This document shows, in pieces, positions 38,216-47,357 of a DNA stretch of 64,000 bases. Each line of letters begins with the position of its first letter. The first letter of the stretch is position 1. A program made the translations under genes and the position numbers. The stretch is from positions 124,001 to 188,000 of the forward strand of contig NZ_STGU01000009.1 of NCBI RefSeq assembly GCF_004912135.1, written 5' to 3'. Under the pieces are notes generated by a model that saw only the letters and a list, made by a program, of their open reading frames with translations, was not told the origin of the DNA and ran no database searches. Source of the DNA: Rhizobium rosettiformans W3 (GTDB taxonomy: Bacteria > Pseudomonadota > Alphaproteobacteria > Rhizobiales > Rhizobiaceae).

Positions 38216-39244
38216 TCAGGCTGCGAGATCGAGGACGATGCGGCCGTCGATCTTGCCTTCTTCCATGCGATGGAAGATGTCGTTGATGTTTTCCAGCTTG
38301 TCCCAGCTAAAATGCGAGGCGACCTTGCCTTCGCCGGCGAACTGCAGGCTTTCCTCCAGATCTTGACGTGTGCCGACGATCGAGCCGCGCACCGTGATGC
38401 GCTTCAGGACGGTCTCGAAGACCGGCAGCGAGATGAAGCCCGGTGGCAGGCCGACCAGCGACATGGTGCCCTTGGAGCGCAGGAAGCCATAGGCCTGTTC
38501 CATGGCCTTGGGCGAGACGGCCGTGACGAGCGCACCGTGCACGCCACCCGTTGCCTTCTGCACCTGCTCGATTGCATCCTTGTCCTTGCCGTTGACCACG
38601 ACATCGGCGCCGAGATCCTCGGCAAGCTTCAGCTTGTCGTCGAAGATGTCGGCGGCAACGACATGCATGCCCATGGCCTTGGCATATTGCACGGCCATGT
38701 GGCCGAGCCCGCCGATGCCGGAGATGACCACCCATTCGCCCGGCTTCACTTCCGCTTCCTTCAGACCCTTGTAGACGGTCACGCCGGCGCAGAGCACCGG
38801 AGCGGCCGGGCCGAAATCGAGATTGTCCGGCAGACGACCGACGAAATCGGGATCGGCGAGGCCATATTGCGCAAAGGTGCCGTTCACCGAATAGCCGGTG
38901 TTCTGCTGGCTGCCGCAGAGCGTTTCCCAGCCGGTGCGGCAGGGCGAGCAGCAGCCGCAGGCCGTGTGCAGCCACGGCACGCCGACGCGGTCGCCTTCCT
39001 TGATGCGGGTGACGCCGGCGCCGAGCTTGGCAACGTAGCCCACGCCCTCATGACCCGGAATAAAGGGCGGATTGGGCTTCACCGGCCAGTCGCCATTGGC
39101 GGCGTGCAGGTCGGTGTGGCAGACGCCTGTCGCCTCGTATTTGACCAGGATCTGGCCGGGACCGGGATCCGGTATCGCCATTTCCTCGATCACCAGCGGC
39201 TTGCCGAATTCGCGGACCACCGCAGCCTTCATCATCGATGTCAT
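38216..39244 (-). CDS. adhP: Zinc-dependent alcohol dehydrogenase AdhP
   Basis: NAD-dependent interconversion of alcohols and aldehydes. The 342-aa MDR enzyme has the catalytic zinc ligands in GVCHTDLHAANGDWP (Cys, about 41) and GHEGVGYV (His, about 64), and the structural zinc four-Cys lobe CGCCSPCRTGWETLC (about 95-109). The Rossmann motif is GIGGLGHMAVQYAKAMG, with Asp after strand 2 (AADIFDD) giving NAD preference. Length is typical of the AdhP group. A single gene. Confidence 0.92.
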   Translation of the reverse strand: MTSMMKAAVVREFGKPLVIEEMAIPDPGPGQILVKYEATGVCHTDLHAANGDWPVKPNPPFIPGHEGVGYVAKLGAGVTRIKEGDRVGVPWLHTACGCCSPCRTGWETLCGSQQNTGYSVNGTFAQYGLADPDFVGRLPDNLDFGPAAPVLCAGVTVYKGLKEAEVKPGEWVVISGIGGLGHMAVQYAKAMGMHVVAADIFDDKLKLAEDLGADVVVNGKDKDAIEQVQKATGGVHGALVTAVSPKAMEQAYGFLRSKGTMSLVGLPPGFISLPVFETVLKRITVRGSIVGTRQDLEESLQFAGEGKVASHFSWDKLENINDIFHRMEEGKIDGRIVLDLAA

Positions 39245-39402
39245 GTCAATCTCCCTCGCTTCATTGCGCGCGGCGCGTGTGCCGGCGGCTTGAGGGAAAG
39301 CTATGCGCGGGAGGCGTGCCGCGGTTTGATCGGTGTCAAAGGCTGGGAGATTTCATCGAAATGTCATGGATGCGGGGAGCGATCCCACTCCCCGCAGCTC
39401 GA

Positions 39403-40278
39403 TCAGGCCAGGTTCTTCTTGAGGAACCCGATGGTCCGCGACCAGGCAAGGTCGGCGGCTGCCTTGTCGTAGCGCGCCGAGGAGGTGTCATTGTTGAAGG
39501 CGTGGTTGACGCCCTCATACATGTGCAGCTCGTAGGCCTTGCCATTGGCGTCGAGGGCGGCCTTGTAGGCGTCGATGCCGGCATTGATGCGCTCGTCGAG
39601 ACCGGCGTAGTGCAGCATCAGCGGTGCCTGGATGGCTGGCACCTGGTCGGCTGGCGCCTGAGAACCATAATAGGCCACACCGGCGCCGAGCTCGGGCGAG
39701 GCCACAGCCATGCGGTTCACCATGCCGCCGCCCCAGCAAAAGCCGATCGCGCCGACCTTGCCATTGGTCTTCTCATGACCGGCGAGGAAAGCGCGGGTCG
39801 CCTCGCCATTGGCCGTCGCATTGGCCATGTCGAGCGACTGGAACATGGCACGCGCTTCGTCCTCATTGGCGGGCGTACCGCCGTTCGGGGAGAGGAAGTC
39901 GGGCGCCAGCGCCACGAAGCCCTCGAGCGCCATGCGGCGGGCGACATCGCGGATATGCGGATTGAGGCCACGGTTTTCGTGGATGACAATGACGGCGGGC
40001 AATTTCTCCGCCGCATCCTTGGGCATTGCGAGATAGCCCTTCATCTCGCCGGACGCGCCGGGATAGGTGATGTCTGCGACATCAAGGCGGGCGTCGCCTT
40101 CTTCGACCATGGCGGCATTCGCCTGGTTGGCCGCGAGCATGGGCATGATGGCAGCGGCCGCGGCACCGGAGCCGGCGAGCGTCGTCAGCTTCTGCATGAA
40201 GCCGCGACGGTCGAGGGTCAGATGGGTGTATTCGTCATAGGCATTGATCATGGCCTGCGTGATTTCGGGCTTCGACAT
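39403..40278 (-). CDS. Dienelactone hydrolase family protein, Tat-exported
   Basis: A 291-aa alpha/beta hydrolase. The N-terminus carries a twin-arginine motif RRGFMQKL followed by a hydrophobic stretch (about 27-57), so periplasmic export in folded form is likely. The dienelactone hydrolase core has VIVIHENRGLNPHIRDVARR, the nucleophile elbow GFCWGGG (catalytic Cys), Asp in GLDERINAG and His in GVNHAFNND. The ATG at 40278 has GAGGAG upstream. Its physiological substrate is unknown. Confidence 0.88.
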   Translation of the reverse strand: MSKPEITQAMINAYDEYTHLTLDRRGFMQKLTTLAGSGAAAAAIMPMLAANQANAAMVEEGDARLDVADITYPGASGEMKGYLAMPKDAAEKLPAVIVIHENRGLNPHIRDVARRMALEGFVALAPDFLSPNGGTPANEDEARAMFQSLDMANATANGEATRAFLAGHEKTNGKVGAIGFCWGGGMVNRMAVASPELGAGVAYYGSQAPADQVPAIQAPLMLHYAGLDERINAGIDAYKAALDANGKAYELHMYEGVNHAFNNDTSSARYDKAAADLAWSRTIGFLKKNLA

Positions 40279-40363
40279 GACACTCTCCTCGGGGGATGGG
40301 ATTGGATGCCACGCCAAAATAGGGCCGAGCTACGCCGCGCCCAGACACGTTGCCGTGAAGGCT

Positions 40364-40777
40364 TCAGCTGGTGGCCATCCAGACGACCAGCCACAGCCAC
40401 ATCAGGAAGAGCGTCACGAAACCGATCATGAAGAAGAGACGGCGCAGCGGCAGATTGCCGGTCAGTTGCATGGCGGCCTGAACATAGCGTGCCGCGACGA
40501 AGATCCAGGCGAGCACGACGGCCACGATGTTGTCGGCCTCGGTGATGAAGAGCAGCACCGAGAGGGCGTAGAAGAGAACCGGCAGCTCGAACTGGTTTGC
40601 GATTGCCCGGTTGACCACGCGGCTCTCCTCGGGCTCGGCGAGGTTCTCACGGAAGGCGATCCGCTCAACCTTGCCGGAACGCACGACGGCGGCGCGCCGG
40701 ACAACCAGCAGAGCGTAGAGACAAAACACGAGGAAGGCATGGGCCATCAGCGGCCAGAACATCTCAAAACCGGTCAT
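40364..40777 (-). CDS. MAPEG family membrane protein
   Basis: A 137-aa inner-membrane protein with four transmembrane helices (about 8-28, 60-78, 79-98, 112-134). ANQFELPVLFYAL (about 60-72) is the MAPEG signature for the glutathione-handling membrane family. The bacterial members are poorly defined; glutathione transferase or peroxidase activity is family knowledge. It may share a transcript with the next gene downstream on neither side; spacing to the upstream membrane gene is 38 bp, so co-transcription from guaB is possible. Confidence 0.82.
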   Translation of the reverse strand: MTGFEMFWPLMAHAFLVFCLYALLVVRRAAVVRSGKVERIAFRENLAEPEESRVVNRAIANQFELPVLFYALSVLLFITEADNIVAVVLAWIFVAARYVQAAMQLTGNLPLRRLFFMIGFVTLFLMWLWLVVWMATS

Positions 40778-40815
40778 TGAAAATCACGTCCTTGAAAATC
40801 AGTTGAGCAGAGGGA

Positions 40816-41385
40816 TCAGGAATCGGCTGACGGCCTGGGGCCGAAGGCCAGCCGCAGAATGAGGATGCCTGAAATGACGAGCGCAGCAAACTTCAGACGC
40901 GTGAGCCAAGACAGCGCTTCGGCAAGAAGGGTCGCCGTTCCCGGTGCCGGCGAGGCTGGCGGAAAGAGCATGAGGCTCGCCAGGTTCTCGAGGTAATCGA
41001 CGAGGATATAGCCGATCGGCAGCGCCAGCAGAAACGGCAGGAGGCGCTCCGCCGGACGGCCATAAAGGCCAGCGCCGATTGCCACCCGTCGCATCAAAAG
41101 GACGAGGAAGAGGCCGAGGATTGCGGGCAGAAGGAGATCCGGTCCGAGATGCATGGCGCGGAGCAGGTCGGCTGCTTCCGGCCTCGTTGCCAGAAGCGAT
41201 CTCAGGGCAAGCAACCCCTGCCCCGTGCTCTCGATATCGAGATCGGGAATGGCCCGTCCGCCGGTCAAGCCGGCGAAGGGCAAGGCGAAGCTCAGGTTCA
41301 TCCAGCCGAGCAAGGCGGCGGACAAGGCGCCGCTTGCCCAGAGCAGCGGCGCCTGACGTGGACCGGGCAAACGCCCCAGGATCAT
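40816..41385 (-). CDS. Hypothetical four-helix membrane protein
   Basis: A 189-aa protein with predicted transmembrane segments at about 13-35, 80-98, 115-135 and 160-180 and an Arg-rich short C-terminus. Family not recognised. Its start codon overlaps the guaB stop (41382-41385), so it is translated with guaB. Leucine and alanine dominate and no catalytic motif is visible. Confidence 0.65.
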   Translation of the reverse strand: MILGRLPGPRQAPLLWASGALSAALLGWMNLSFALPFAGLTGGRAIPDLDIESTGQGLLALRSLLATRPEAADLLRAMHLGPDLLLPAILGLFLVLLMRRVAIGAGLYGRPAERLLPFLLALPIGYILVDYLENLASLMLFPPASPAPGTATLLAEALSWLTRLKFAALVISGILILRLAFGPRPSADS

Positions 41386-42872
41386 GCCGCGCCCGGGTAG
41401 TTCGGGCTTTCGCGGGTAATCGTCACGCCATGCGGATGGCTTTCGCGCAGGCCGGCGCCGGAGATACGGACAAAGGTCGCCTTCTCCTGGAAGTCCTTGA
41501 TGTCCTTGCCGCCGACATAACCCATGGCAGCCTTCAAGCCGCCGGCGAGCTGGTGCAGAACGGCCGAGACCGGGCCCTTGTACGGCACCTGGCCTTCGAT
41601 CCCCTCAGGCACGAGCTTCAGCGTGTCGCGCACTTCCGCCTGGAAGTAACGGTCAGCCGAGCCGCGGGCCATGGCGCCGACAGAGCCCATGCCGCGATAG
41701 GCCTTGAAGGAGCGACCCTGGTAGAGATAGACCTCGCCCGGGCTTTCATCCGTGCCGGCGAGCAGCGAGCCGACCATGACGGCGGATGCACCTGCGGCAA
41801 TCGCCTTGGCAACGTCGCCCGAGAACTTCAGGCCACCATCGGCGATCACAGGGATATCGTGCTTGTTGGCTTCTTCGACGGCGGCCATGACGGCTGCGAG
41901 CTGCGGCACGCCCACGCCAGCGACGACGCGGGTGGTGCAGATCGAGCCCGGGCCGATGCCGACCTTGACGCAGTCAGCGCCTGCATCGATGAGTGCCTTG
42001 GTGCCCTCGCCGGTCGCCACGTTGCCGGCGATGATGCGGATGGCGTTCGACATCTTCTTCACATGGGCGACGGCATCCAGAACCTTCTGGCTGTGGCCAT
42101 GGGCCGTGTCGACGACGATCACGTCGCAGCCGGCATCGATCAGGCGCTCGGCGCGCTCGACACCGTCGTCACCGGTCGAGATGGCAGCGGCCACCCGCAG
42201 GCGACCCTGGGCATCCTTAGCGGCATGCGGATTGAGCTGCGACTTTTCGATATCCTTGACGGTGATCAGGCCGACGCAGCGGCCTTCATTGTCGATGACC
42301 AGAAGCTTCTCGATGCGATGCGCATGCAGCAGGCGCTTGGCTTCCTGCTGGTCGACACCGTCCTTGACCGTCACGAGGTTTTCGCGGGTCATCAGCTCGT
42401 AGATCTTCTGGTTCGGATCGGAGGCGAAGCGCACATCGCGGTTCGTCAGGATGCCGACGAGGCGGCCGGGACGGCTTGCGCCTTCAACGACCGGGATGCC
42501 CGAGATGCCATGCGCACCCATCAGGGCCTTGGCTTCGGCAAGCGTTGCGTCCGGGCCGATGGTCACCGGGTTGACGACCATGCCGCTTTCGAACTTCTTC
42601 ACCTGCCGGACCTCTTCGGCCTGTTCAATCGGCGTCAGGTTGCGGTGAACAACGCCCATGCCGCCCGCCTGGGCCATGGCGATGGCCAGCCGGCTTTCGG
42701 TGACGGTATCCATGGCGGAGGAAAGGATCGGCAGCGAGAGATCGATATCGCGGGCAATGCGGGTTGCTATGTTGGTCTGCCCCGGCATCACTTCGGAGTG
42801 CCCCGGCTGCAGGAGGACGTCGTCAAAGGTGAGCGCTTCTGCGCCAGTTGCCGACATTACGATGCGTGCCAT
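41382..42872 (-). CDS. guaB: Inosine-5'-monophosphate dehydrogenase
   Basis: Oxidises IMP to XMP, the committed step to GMP. The 496-aa protein begins [16 protein letters not shown], has two CBS domains in the middle (about 95-215), and carries the catalytic loop [20 protein letters not shown] with Cys, the phosphate-binding [11 protein letters not shown], and [10 protein letters not shown] in the flap region. The ATG at 42872 follows AAGGA; longer in-frame starts to 43016 are not supported. It is followed by a coupled membrane gene and MAPEG. Confidence 0.96.
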   Translation of the reverse strand: MARIVMSATGAEALTFDDVLLQPGHSEVMPGQTNIATRIARDIDLSLPILSSAMDTVTESRLAIAMAQAGGMGVVHRNLTPIEQAEEVRQVKKFESGMVVNPVTIGPDATLAEAKALMGAHGISGIPVVEGASRPGRLVGILTNRDVRFASDPNQKIYELMTRENLVTVKDGVDQQEAKRLLHAHRIEKLLVIDNEGRCVGLITVKDIEKSQLNPHAAKDAQGRLRVAAAISTGDDGVERAERLIDAGCDVIVVDTAHGHSQKVLDAVAHVKKMSNAIRIIAGNVATGEGTKALIDAGADCVKVGIGPGSICTTRVVAGVGVPQLAAVMAAVEEANKHDIPVIADGGLKFSGDVAKAIAAGASAVMVGSLLAGTDESPGEVYLYQGRSFKAYRGMGSVGAMARGSADRYFQAEVRDTLKLVPEGIEGQVPYKGPVSAVLHQLAGGLKAAMGYVGGKDIKDFQEKATFVRISGAGLRESHPHGVTITRESPNYPGAA

Positions 42873-43185
42873 TGCCAATTCCTTCGTTTGGATAGGCAGA
42901 ATCCGCCCGGAAACGAGACATCCCGTTCGGTCGCTTCTGCAAGAAATGCTTGGAAGTTGGCGAGGGCTGGTAACACGTTCATGACAGGAAGGGAATAGCA
43001 AAACGATCCATGGCACGGGGCTTCGCCGTGCCGCTGTGTCACCCCACAGAAAAATGCAGATTCATTCGAATTTTAGGCAGCACTTATACCGCCTATCAGT
43101 TCCTCCTCATCTATAAGGGACACGCTCTCAGGGGCTGGGGGCACACAAGAAGAACAAGAAGTCACAGTGATCTGGGGGATCCATC

Positions 43186-43497
43186 ATGACCGCATTGAAG
43201 AAGCGTGCGCAGGCACTCGAAAACCAGTTCGCCCGTCAGGCAGAAATCCAATTCAAGGCGCAGGTGCGCGGCAGCAAGATGATCGGCCGCTGGGCCGCCT
43301 ATACGATGGGTCTCGACGACGTCGAGGCCTATGCGCGCAGCGTGGCTGTGAAGCAGGTCGTCGAGCCGCATCGACTGCTCGAACAGCTTCGCCAAGACTT
43401 TTCGAAGGCAGGTGTCGAGGTGAGCGAGGCTGATATCGACAGCCGCATGCATCACTTCATCGAACAAGCTACGGAAGAAATCTACGCCGGCCAGTGA
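43186..43497 (+). CDS. DUF1476 protein, F1Fo-ATPase zeta-subunit-like
   Basis: A 103-aa helical protein. In Paracoccus the DUF1476 protein is the zeta subunit, an N-terminal-acting inhibitor of ATP hydrolysis by F-ATPase in alphaproteobacteria. Signatures here are ALENQFARQAEIQFKAQVR (about 10-28), KMIGRWAAYTMG (about 31-42) and a C-terminal helix SRMHHFIEQATEEI. GGGGG precedes the ATG by eight bases. Rhizobial members are reported as weaker inhibitors in the literature as I recall it, so function should be read with care. Confidence 0.82.
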   Translation: MTALKKRAQALENQFARQAEIQFKAQVRGSKMIGRWAAYTMGLDDVEAYARSVAVKQVVEPHRLLEQLRQDFSKAGVEVSEADIDSRMHHFIEQATEEIYAGQ

Positions 43498-43500
43498 GCA

Positions 43501-43530
43501 AAAGGGGGCCGCACATCAAGCGCGGCCCCG
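43501..43530. terminator. Terminator between convergent genes
   Basis: GGGGCCGC/GCGGCCCC arms (43506-43513, 43523-43530). On the minus strand the stem runs into CCTTTTG, serving the metallo-hydrolase gene; it also lies just after the DUF1476 stop. Confidence 0.65.
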
Positions 43531-43537
43531 CTGATCA

Positions 43538-44527
43538 TCAGATCTCGAACTGGTAGGCCTTGGGCACGAAGCGATAGCCCTGGTCGATCTTCTCGACGAA
43601 ACCGACGGCCGGGAACGGCATGTGATAGCCGAGGAAAGCGAGTTTGTCGGTCGCGAGCATGTCGAAGACCTTAGTGCGCGTTGCAGCGGCCGCGGCCTTG
43701 TCCATGTCGAAGCGCACTTCCCAATCCGGGCGCTGCAGGGACAGTACAAAATGGTTGGCGGTGTCGGCGGTCAGAACGAGCTGGCGGCCTTCCGATTCCA
43801 GGCGATAGATCATGTGGCCCGGCGAGTGACCGAAGGCTGCCATGCCGGTGACGCCCGAGACGACTTCACCACCATCGCCGATGAAGGTCATTTTCTCGGC
43901 CAGCGGCTGTACGTTCGCGAGGACGCCCTTGTGGCCGTTTTCGGCCGGTGTGCCGACACGCGCCGGATCGACCCAGAAATCATACTCGGCCTGTCCGGTG
44001 ACATAACGCGCATTCGGGAAGGTCGGCTGGCCGCCTTCCATCAGGCCACCGATATGGTCGCCATGCATGTGGGTGATGACGACGGTGGTGACGTCTTCGC
44101 GCTTGTAACCGGCAGCCGTGAGGCCTTCGACCAGGCGGCCGAGACCGTTTGCGCGACCGCCTTCACCGAGGCCCGTATCGAAGAGGATGACATCGGAACC
44201 GGTGTTGACGAGGACCGGTGCGAAGCTGTTGACGAACTTGTCGGCAGGCAGGAAGTTCGCTTCCAGCAGCGCGCCGACGGTTTCCGGCGACTGATTGGTG
44301 CCGAAGGTCTCCTGAGGGTTGTCGGAGGGACGCGCGCCATCCTTGACGACCAGGACCTCGAAGCTGCCGACATTGAAGCGATGGGTTTCCGGCGGCATGG
44401 CGTGGTCGATATCCATCGAAGTCTCCGCACCCGTCTGCTGCGCGACAGCAGCCCGGGTCATGATCATGGGTGCGGCCAGGGCTACACCGGCGCTACCCAG
44501 AAGCATACGTCTTTTCATCGAAACCAT
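43538..44527 (-). CDS. Exported MBL-fold metallo-hydrolase
   Basis: A 329-aa protein with a twin-arginine-like leader (KRRMLLGSAGVALAAP) and likely cleavage near VAQQ. The metallo-beta-lactamase metal motif THMHGDHIGG (HxHxDH) is intact; other ligands are GHSPGHM and TADTANH, and GYHMPFP near the end. This group resembles quorum-quenching lactonase-like or AhlD-type hydrolases, but the substrate cannot be assigned. The ATG at 44527 has GAGGAG six bases upstream. Confidence 0.85.
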   Translation of the reverse strand: MVSMKRRMLLGSAGVALAAPMIMTRAAVAQQTGAETSMDIDHAMPPETHRFNVGSFEVLVVKDGARPSDNPQETFGTNQSPETVGALLEANFLPADKFVNSFAPVLVNTGSDVILFDTGLGEGGRANGLGRLVEGLTAAGYKREDVTTVVITHMHGDHIGGLMEGGQPTFPNARYVTGQAEYDFWVDPARVGTPAENGHKGVLANVQPLAEKMTFIGDGGEVVSGVTGMAAFGHSPGHMIYRLESEGRQLVLTADTANHFVLSLQRPDWEVRFDMDKAAAAATRTKVFDMLATDKLAFLGYHMPFPAVGFVEKIDQGYRFVPKAYQFEI

Positions 44528-44752
44528 CGAAATCTCCTCAATCAAAACACCTCACCCCTGCATGGGCTGACCTCGACATAGGGGAGAGATGGACTGCGAG
44601 TAGCGGGCTCACACCATCGTGATGCCGATGCTCGGCACTGGTGGGAACCGGGGTCGCGGGCTTCCCCTTTCCGATCGTCGATGCCAGCTGTTTCTCCCGC
44701 TGTGCGTTTGCGCTAAGAGACCCTTCCCAGCCGCCTCTGCGGTCCGCCCGGA

Positions 44753-46165
44753 ATGCCCATGAACCGCATCACACCCCTGATCCTTGCCGTCGCGCTCTTC
44801 ATGGAGCAGATGGATTCCACCGTGATCGCCACGGCGCTGCCGACGATCGCCACCGATCTCGGCGTCGGGCCGATCACGCTGAAACTGGCGCTGACGTCCT
44901 ACATGGTGGCGCTTGCGATCTTCATTCCGGTCAGCGGCTGGATGGCGGACCGATACGGGGCGAAGCGGGTGTTTCGCGCGGCCATAGTCGTCTTCATGCT
45001 GGGCTCGCTGCTTTGCGCCATCTCCGGCTCGCTGCTCTCCTTCGTCGCCGCGCGCTTCCTGCAGGGCATGGGCGGCGCCATGATGACGCCGGTCGGGCGC
45101 CTTGTGCTTTTGCGCACGACGAAGAAAAGCGAGCTGGTCTCGGCCATGGCCCTCCTGACCATCCCTGCCCTGCTCGGGCCGATCACCGGACCGCCGGTCG
45201 GCGGCTTCATCACGACCTTCTTCAGCTGGCACTGGATCTTCCTGATCAACATCCCGATCGGCCTCATCGGTCTCTGGCTCTCCAGCATCTACCTTCCCGA
45301 GATCGCGCCGATCGATACCGGTCGGATCGACTGGACAGGCTTTGCGCTGAGCGCGGTGGCGGCATCCGGGCTCGTCTTCGGTCTCTCCGTCATCAGCCTG
45401 CCGGCCCTGCCCGTCTGGGTGGGCGCGGCAGCGACCGTGGCCGGGGTTATCTCGATGATCCTCTACGTCTTGCACGCAAGGCGGCATCCCGCGCCGCTGC
45501 TCAACCTTGCGCTCTTTGCCAATAGGAGCTTTCGCGCCTCGATCATCGGCGGCACGCTGTTTCGCATCGCAGCCGGGGCCACGCCCTTCCTGCTGCCGCT
45601 GATGCTGCAGCTCGGTTTCGGCATGACCGCCTTCGAGTCTGGCATGACCACCTTCATCGCCGCCGTCGGTGCGATCTCAACCAAGTTCATCGCGCGGCGC
45701 GCCTTTGCCGCTGCCGGTTTCCGCAATGTGCTGATCTTCGCCGGTCTCTTCGGGGCGATCACGACCGCGGCGAATGCTCTCTTCACGCCGGCGACACCGA
45801 TCCTGCTGATCATGGCGGTGCTGCTGATCGGCGGCTTCTGCCGATCCTTCTTCTTCACCGGGGTGAATACGCTGGGTTATGCGGAGATCGAGGACGCGGC
45901 GGCCTCCCAGGCGACCTCTCTCACCTCCGTGCTGCAGCAGGTGAGCCTTGCGCTTGGTGTCGCCGTTGCTGCCTCCATCCTGGAGGCCAGCACGCGGATA
46001 ACCGGCGAGACGCTGTCGCTCGGCGACTTCCATCTCGCCTTCGCGATGGTCGCCGGCTTGTCGGTCTTTGCGATCCTGCCCTTCTTCGGACTGCCGCGCG
46101 ATGTCGGGTCGGCGGTCTCGGGCTACCGACGCGCGGCACCGGAGGAGACGCTTCCGGTCAAGTGA
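44753..46165 (+). CDS. MFS drug/metabolite transporter (DHA2-like)
   Basis: A 470-aa inner-membrane exporter with roughly 13-14 transmembrane segments. The first helix holds FMEQMDSTVIATALPTIATDL, the DHA2 motif; GWMADRYGAKRVFR (about 63-76) is MFS motif A; and ALLGPITGPPVGGFIT is antiporter motif C. Energised by proton motive force; substrate unknown, often multidrug. ATG 44753 or 44759. Its stop abuts the stop of the convergent VOC gene. Confidence 0.9.
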   Translation: MPMNRITPLILAVALFMEQMDSTVIATALPTIATDLGVGPITLKLALTSYMVALAIFIPVSGWMADRYGAKRVFRAAIVVFMLGSLLCAISGSLLSFVAARFLQGMGGAMMTPVGRLVLLRTTKKSELVSAMALLTIPALLGPITGPPVGGFITTFFSWHWIFLINIPIGLIGLWLSSIYLPEIAPIDTGRIDWTGFALSAVAASGLVFGLSVISLPALPVWVGAAATVAGVISMILYVLHARRHPAPLLNLALFANRSFRASIIGGTLFRIAAGATPFLLPLMLQLGFGMTAFESGMTTFIAAVGAISTKFIARRAFAAAGFRNVLIFAGLFGAITTAANALFTPATPILLIMAVLLIGGFCRSFFFTGVNTLGYAEIEDAAASQATSLTSVLQQVSLALGVAVAASILEASTRITGETLSLGDFHLAFAMVAGLSVFAILPFFGLPRDVGSAVSGYRRAAPEETLPVK

Positions 46166-46549
46166 TCATTCCGGCCGCTCGCAGAGCGCCGACAGCTTGT
46201 TGCCATCGGGATCGCGGACATAGCAGGCATAGAAATTCGGATGGAAATGGCGCAGTCCCGGCGCACCCTCGTCGGTGCCGCCGTGCTGAAGCGCTGCGGC
46301 ATGGAAGGCATCGACCGCGCGGCGCGACGGGGCTTCGAAGGCGGGCATCGAGCCGTTGCCGATCGTCGCCGGCTTGCCGTCGAAGGGATGGGTGATCCAG
46401 AACCGGCAGCGACTGTCGCCTGCGGCCGCATAGCCGGCTTCCTGATCATCCATCTGGCGGCGCTCGAAACCGAGCGTTGCCAGCACCGGATCATAAAACC
46501 TCACGGCACGCGGCAGATCATTGATGCCGATGGTGATGTAGGTGAACAT
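46166..46549 (-). CDS. VOC family protein (glyoxalase/bleomycin-resistance fold)
   Basis: A 127-aa single-domain protein. YITIGINDLPRAVRFYDPVLATLG at the start and HFHPNFYACYVRDPDGNKLSALC at the end are the two beta-alpha-beta-beta-beta halves, with His and Glu positions that usually bind metal. VOC members of this length are lyases or dioxygenases of unknown substrate. Intact. Confidence 0.85.
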   Translation of the reverse strand: MFTYITIGINDLPRAVRFYDPVLATLGFERRQMDDQEAGYAAAGDSRCRFWITHPFDGKPATIGNGSMPAFEAPSRRAVDAFHAAALQHGGTDEGAPGLRHFHPNFYACYVRDPDGNKLSALCERPE

Positions 46550-46578
46550 GCCGGCCCTGCCCCCGTCTCAATCGATTT

Positions 46579-47355
46579 TCAGTCCAGGTCCTCTTCGGCC
46601 GGGATATCCTCGCGCGGATCGCGCGGGAAACCCTGCTCGTCGACATCAAGACTGCTCGCGCCCTTGCGGCCCTTGAAGCCCTTGGCGAGCAGGAACATCT
46701 CGACCGATTCCTGGCGCGAAGAGGCCGGCTTGATGTGCAGCACCTGGCGGAAATTCTGCTTCAACATGGTGAGCAGGTCCTTTTCCGTGCCGCCCTGGAA
46801 GGTCTTGGCGAGGAAGTGCCCGCCCTCGGCCAGAACTTCGACGGCAAAGTGTGCCGCGACCTCGCAGAGATGCATGGTGCGGATATGGTCCGTTTTCTGG
46901 TGACCGGTGGTGGGTGCCGCCATGTCGGAGATGACGAGGTTCGGCGTGCCGCCGACGCCTTCGATGAGCTGGCGCGGGGCATCCGGATCGAGGAAGTCCA
47001 GTTGCAGGATCTTCACGCCCGGGATCGGGGCCATCTCAAGGAAGTCGATCGCGGCGACGCGGATGTCCTCGTCGGTCGAATCCGTCACCTTGGCGGCGAT
47101 CTGCGACCAGCTGCCGGGCGCAGCCCCCAGGTCGATGATGCGCGTGGCGCCCTTCAGGATCTGATGCTTCTCGTCGATTTCGAGCAGCTTGAAGGCGGCG
47201 CGGGCGCGGTAGCCTTCGAGCTTGGCGCGCTGGACGTAAGGGTCGTTGATGTGGCGCTCGATCCAGCGCCGCGACGACGCCTTGAGCTTGCCCTTCTTCA
47301 CCCTCTGGCCGAGCTTGCGGCCGGTCCTGTTGCCGCCGATGGGTGGCTTTGCCAT
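46579..47355 (-). CDS. rlmE: 23S rRNA (uridine2552-2'-O)-methyltransferase
   Basis: Methylates U2552 in the ribosomal A loop, a late 50S assembly step. The 258-aa RrmJ-type enzyme has a basic N-terminal extension rich in Lys/Arg, [30 protein letters not shown] (the first catalytic Lys), [13 protein letters not shown] as SAM motif [11 protein letters not shown] with the catalytic Asp, and FLAKTFQGG with the second Lys. The start is two bases after the ppx stop, so the pair is one transcript. Confidence 0.93.
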   Translation of the reverse strand: MAKPPIGGNRTGRKLGQRVKKGKLKASSRRWIERHINDPYVQRAKLEGYRARAAFKLLEIDEKHQILKGATRIIDLGAAPGSWSQIAAKVTDSTDEDIRVAAIDFLEMAPIPGVKILQLDFLDPDAPRQLIEGVGGTPNLVISDMAAPTTGHQKTDHIRTMHLCEVAAHFAVEVLAEGGHFLAKTFQGGTEKDLLTMLKQNFRQVLHIKPASSRQESVEMFLLAKGFKGRKGASSLDVDEQGFPRDPREDIPAEEDLD

Positions 47356-47357
47356 GG

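Noticed and set aside
41079-42998. Plus-strand open frame of 639 codons
   Set aside because: Antisense to guaB, whose identity is certain.
43538-44527. Exported MBL protein as part of the same system as the island beta-CASP protein
   Set aside because: It lacks beta-CASP motifs, has a Tat-like leader and lies in the core genome.
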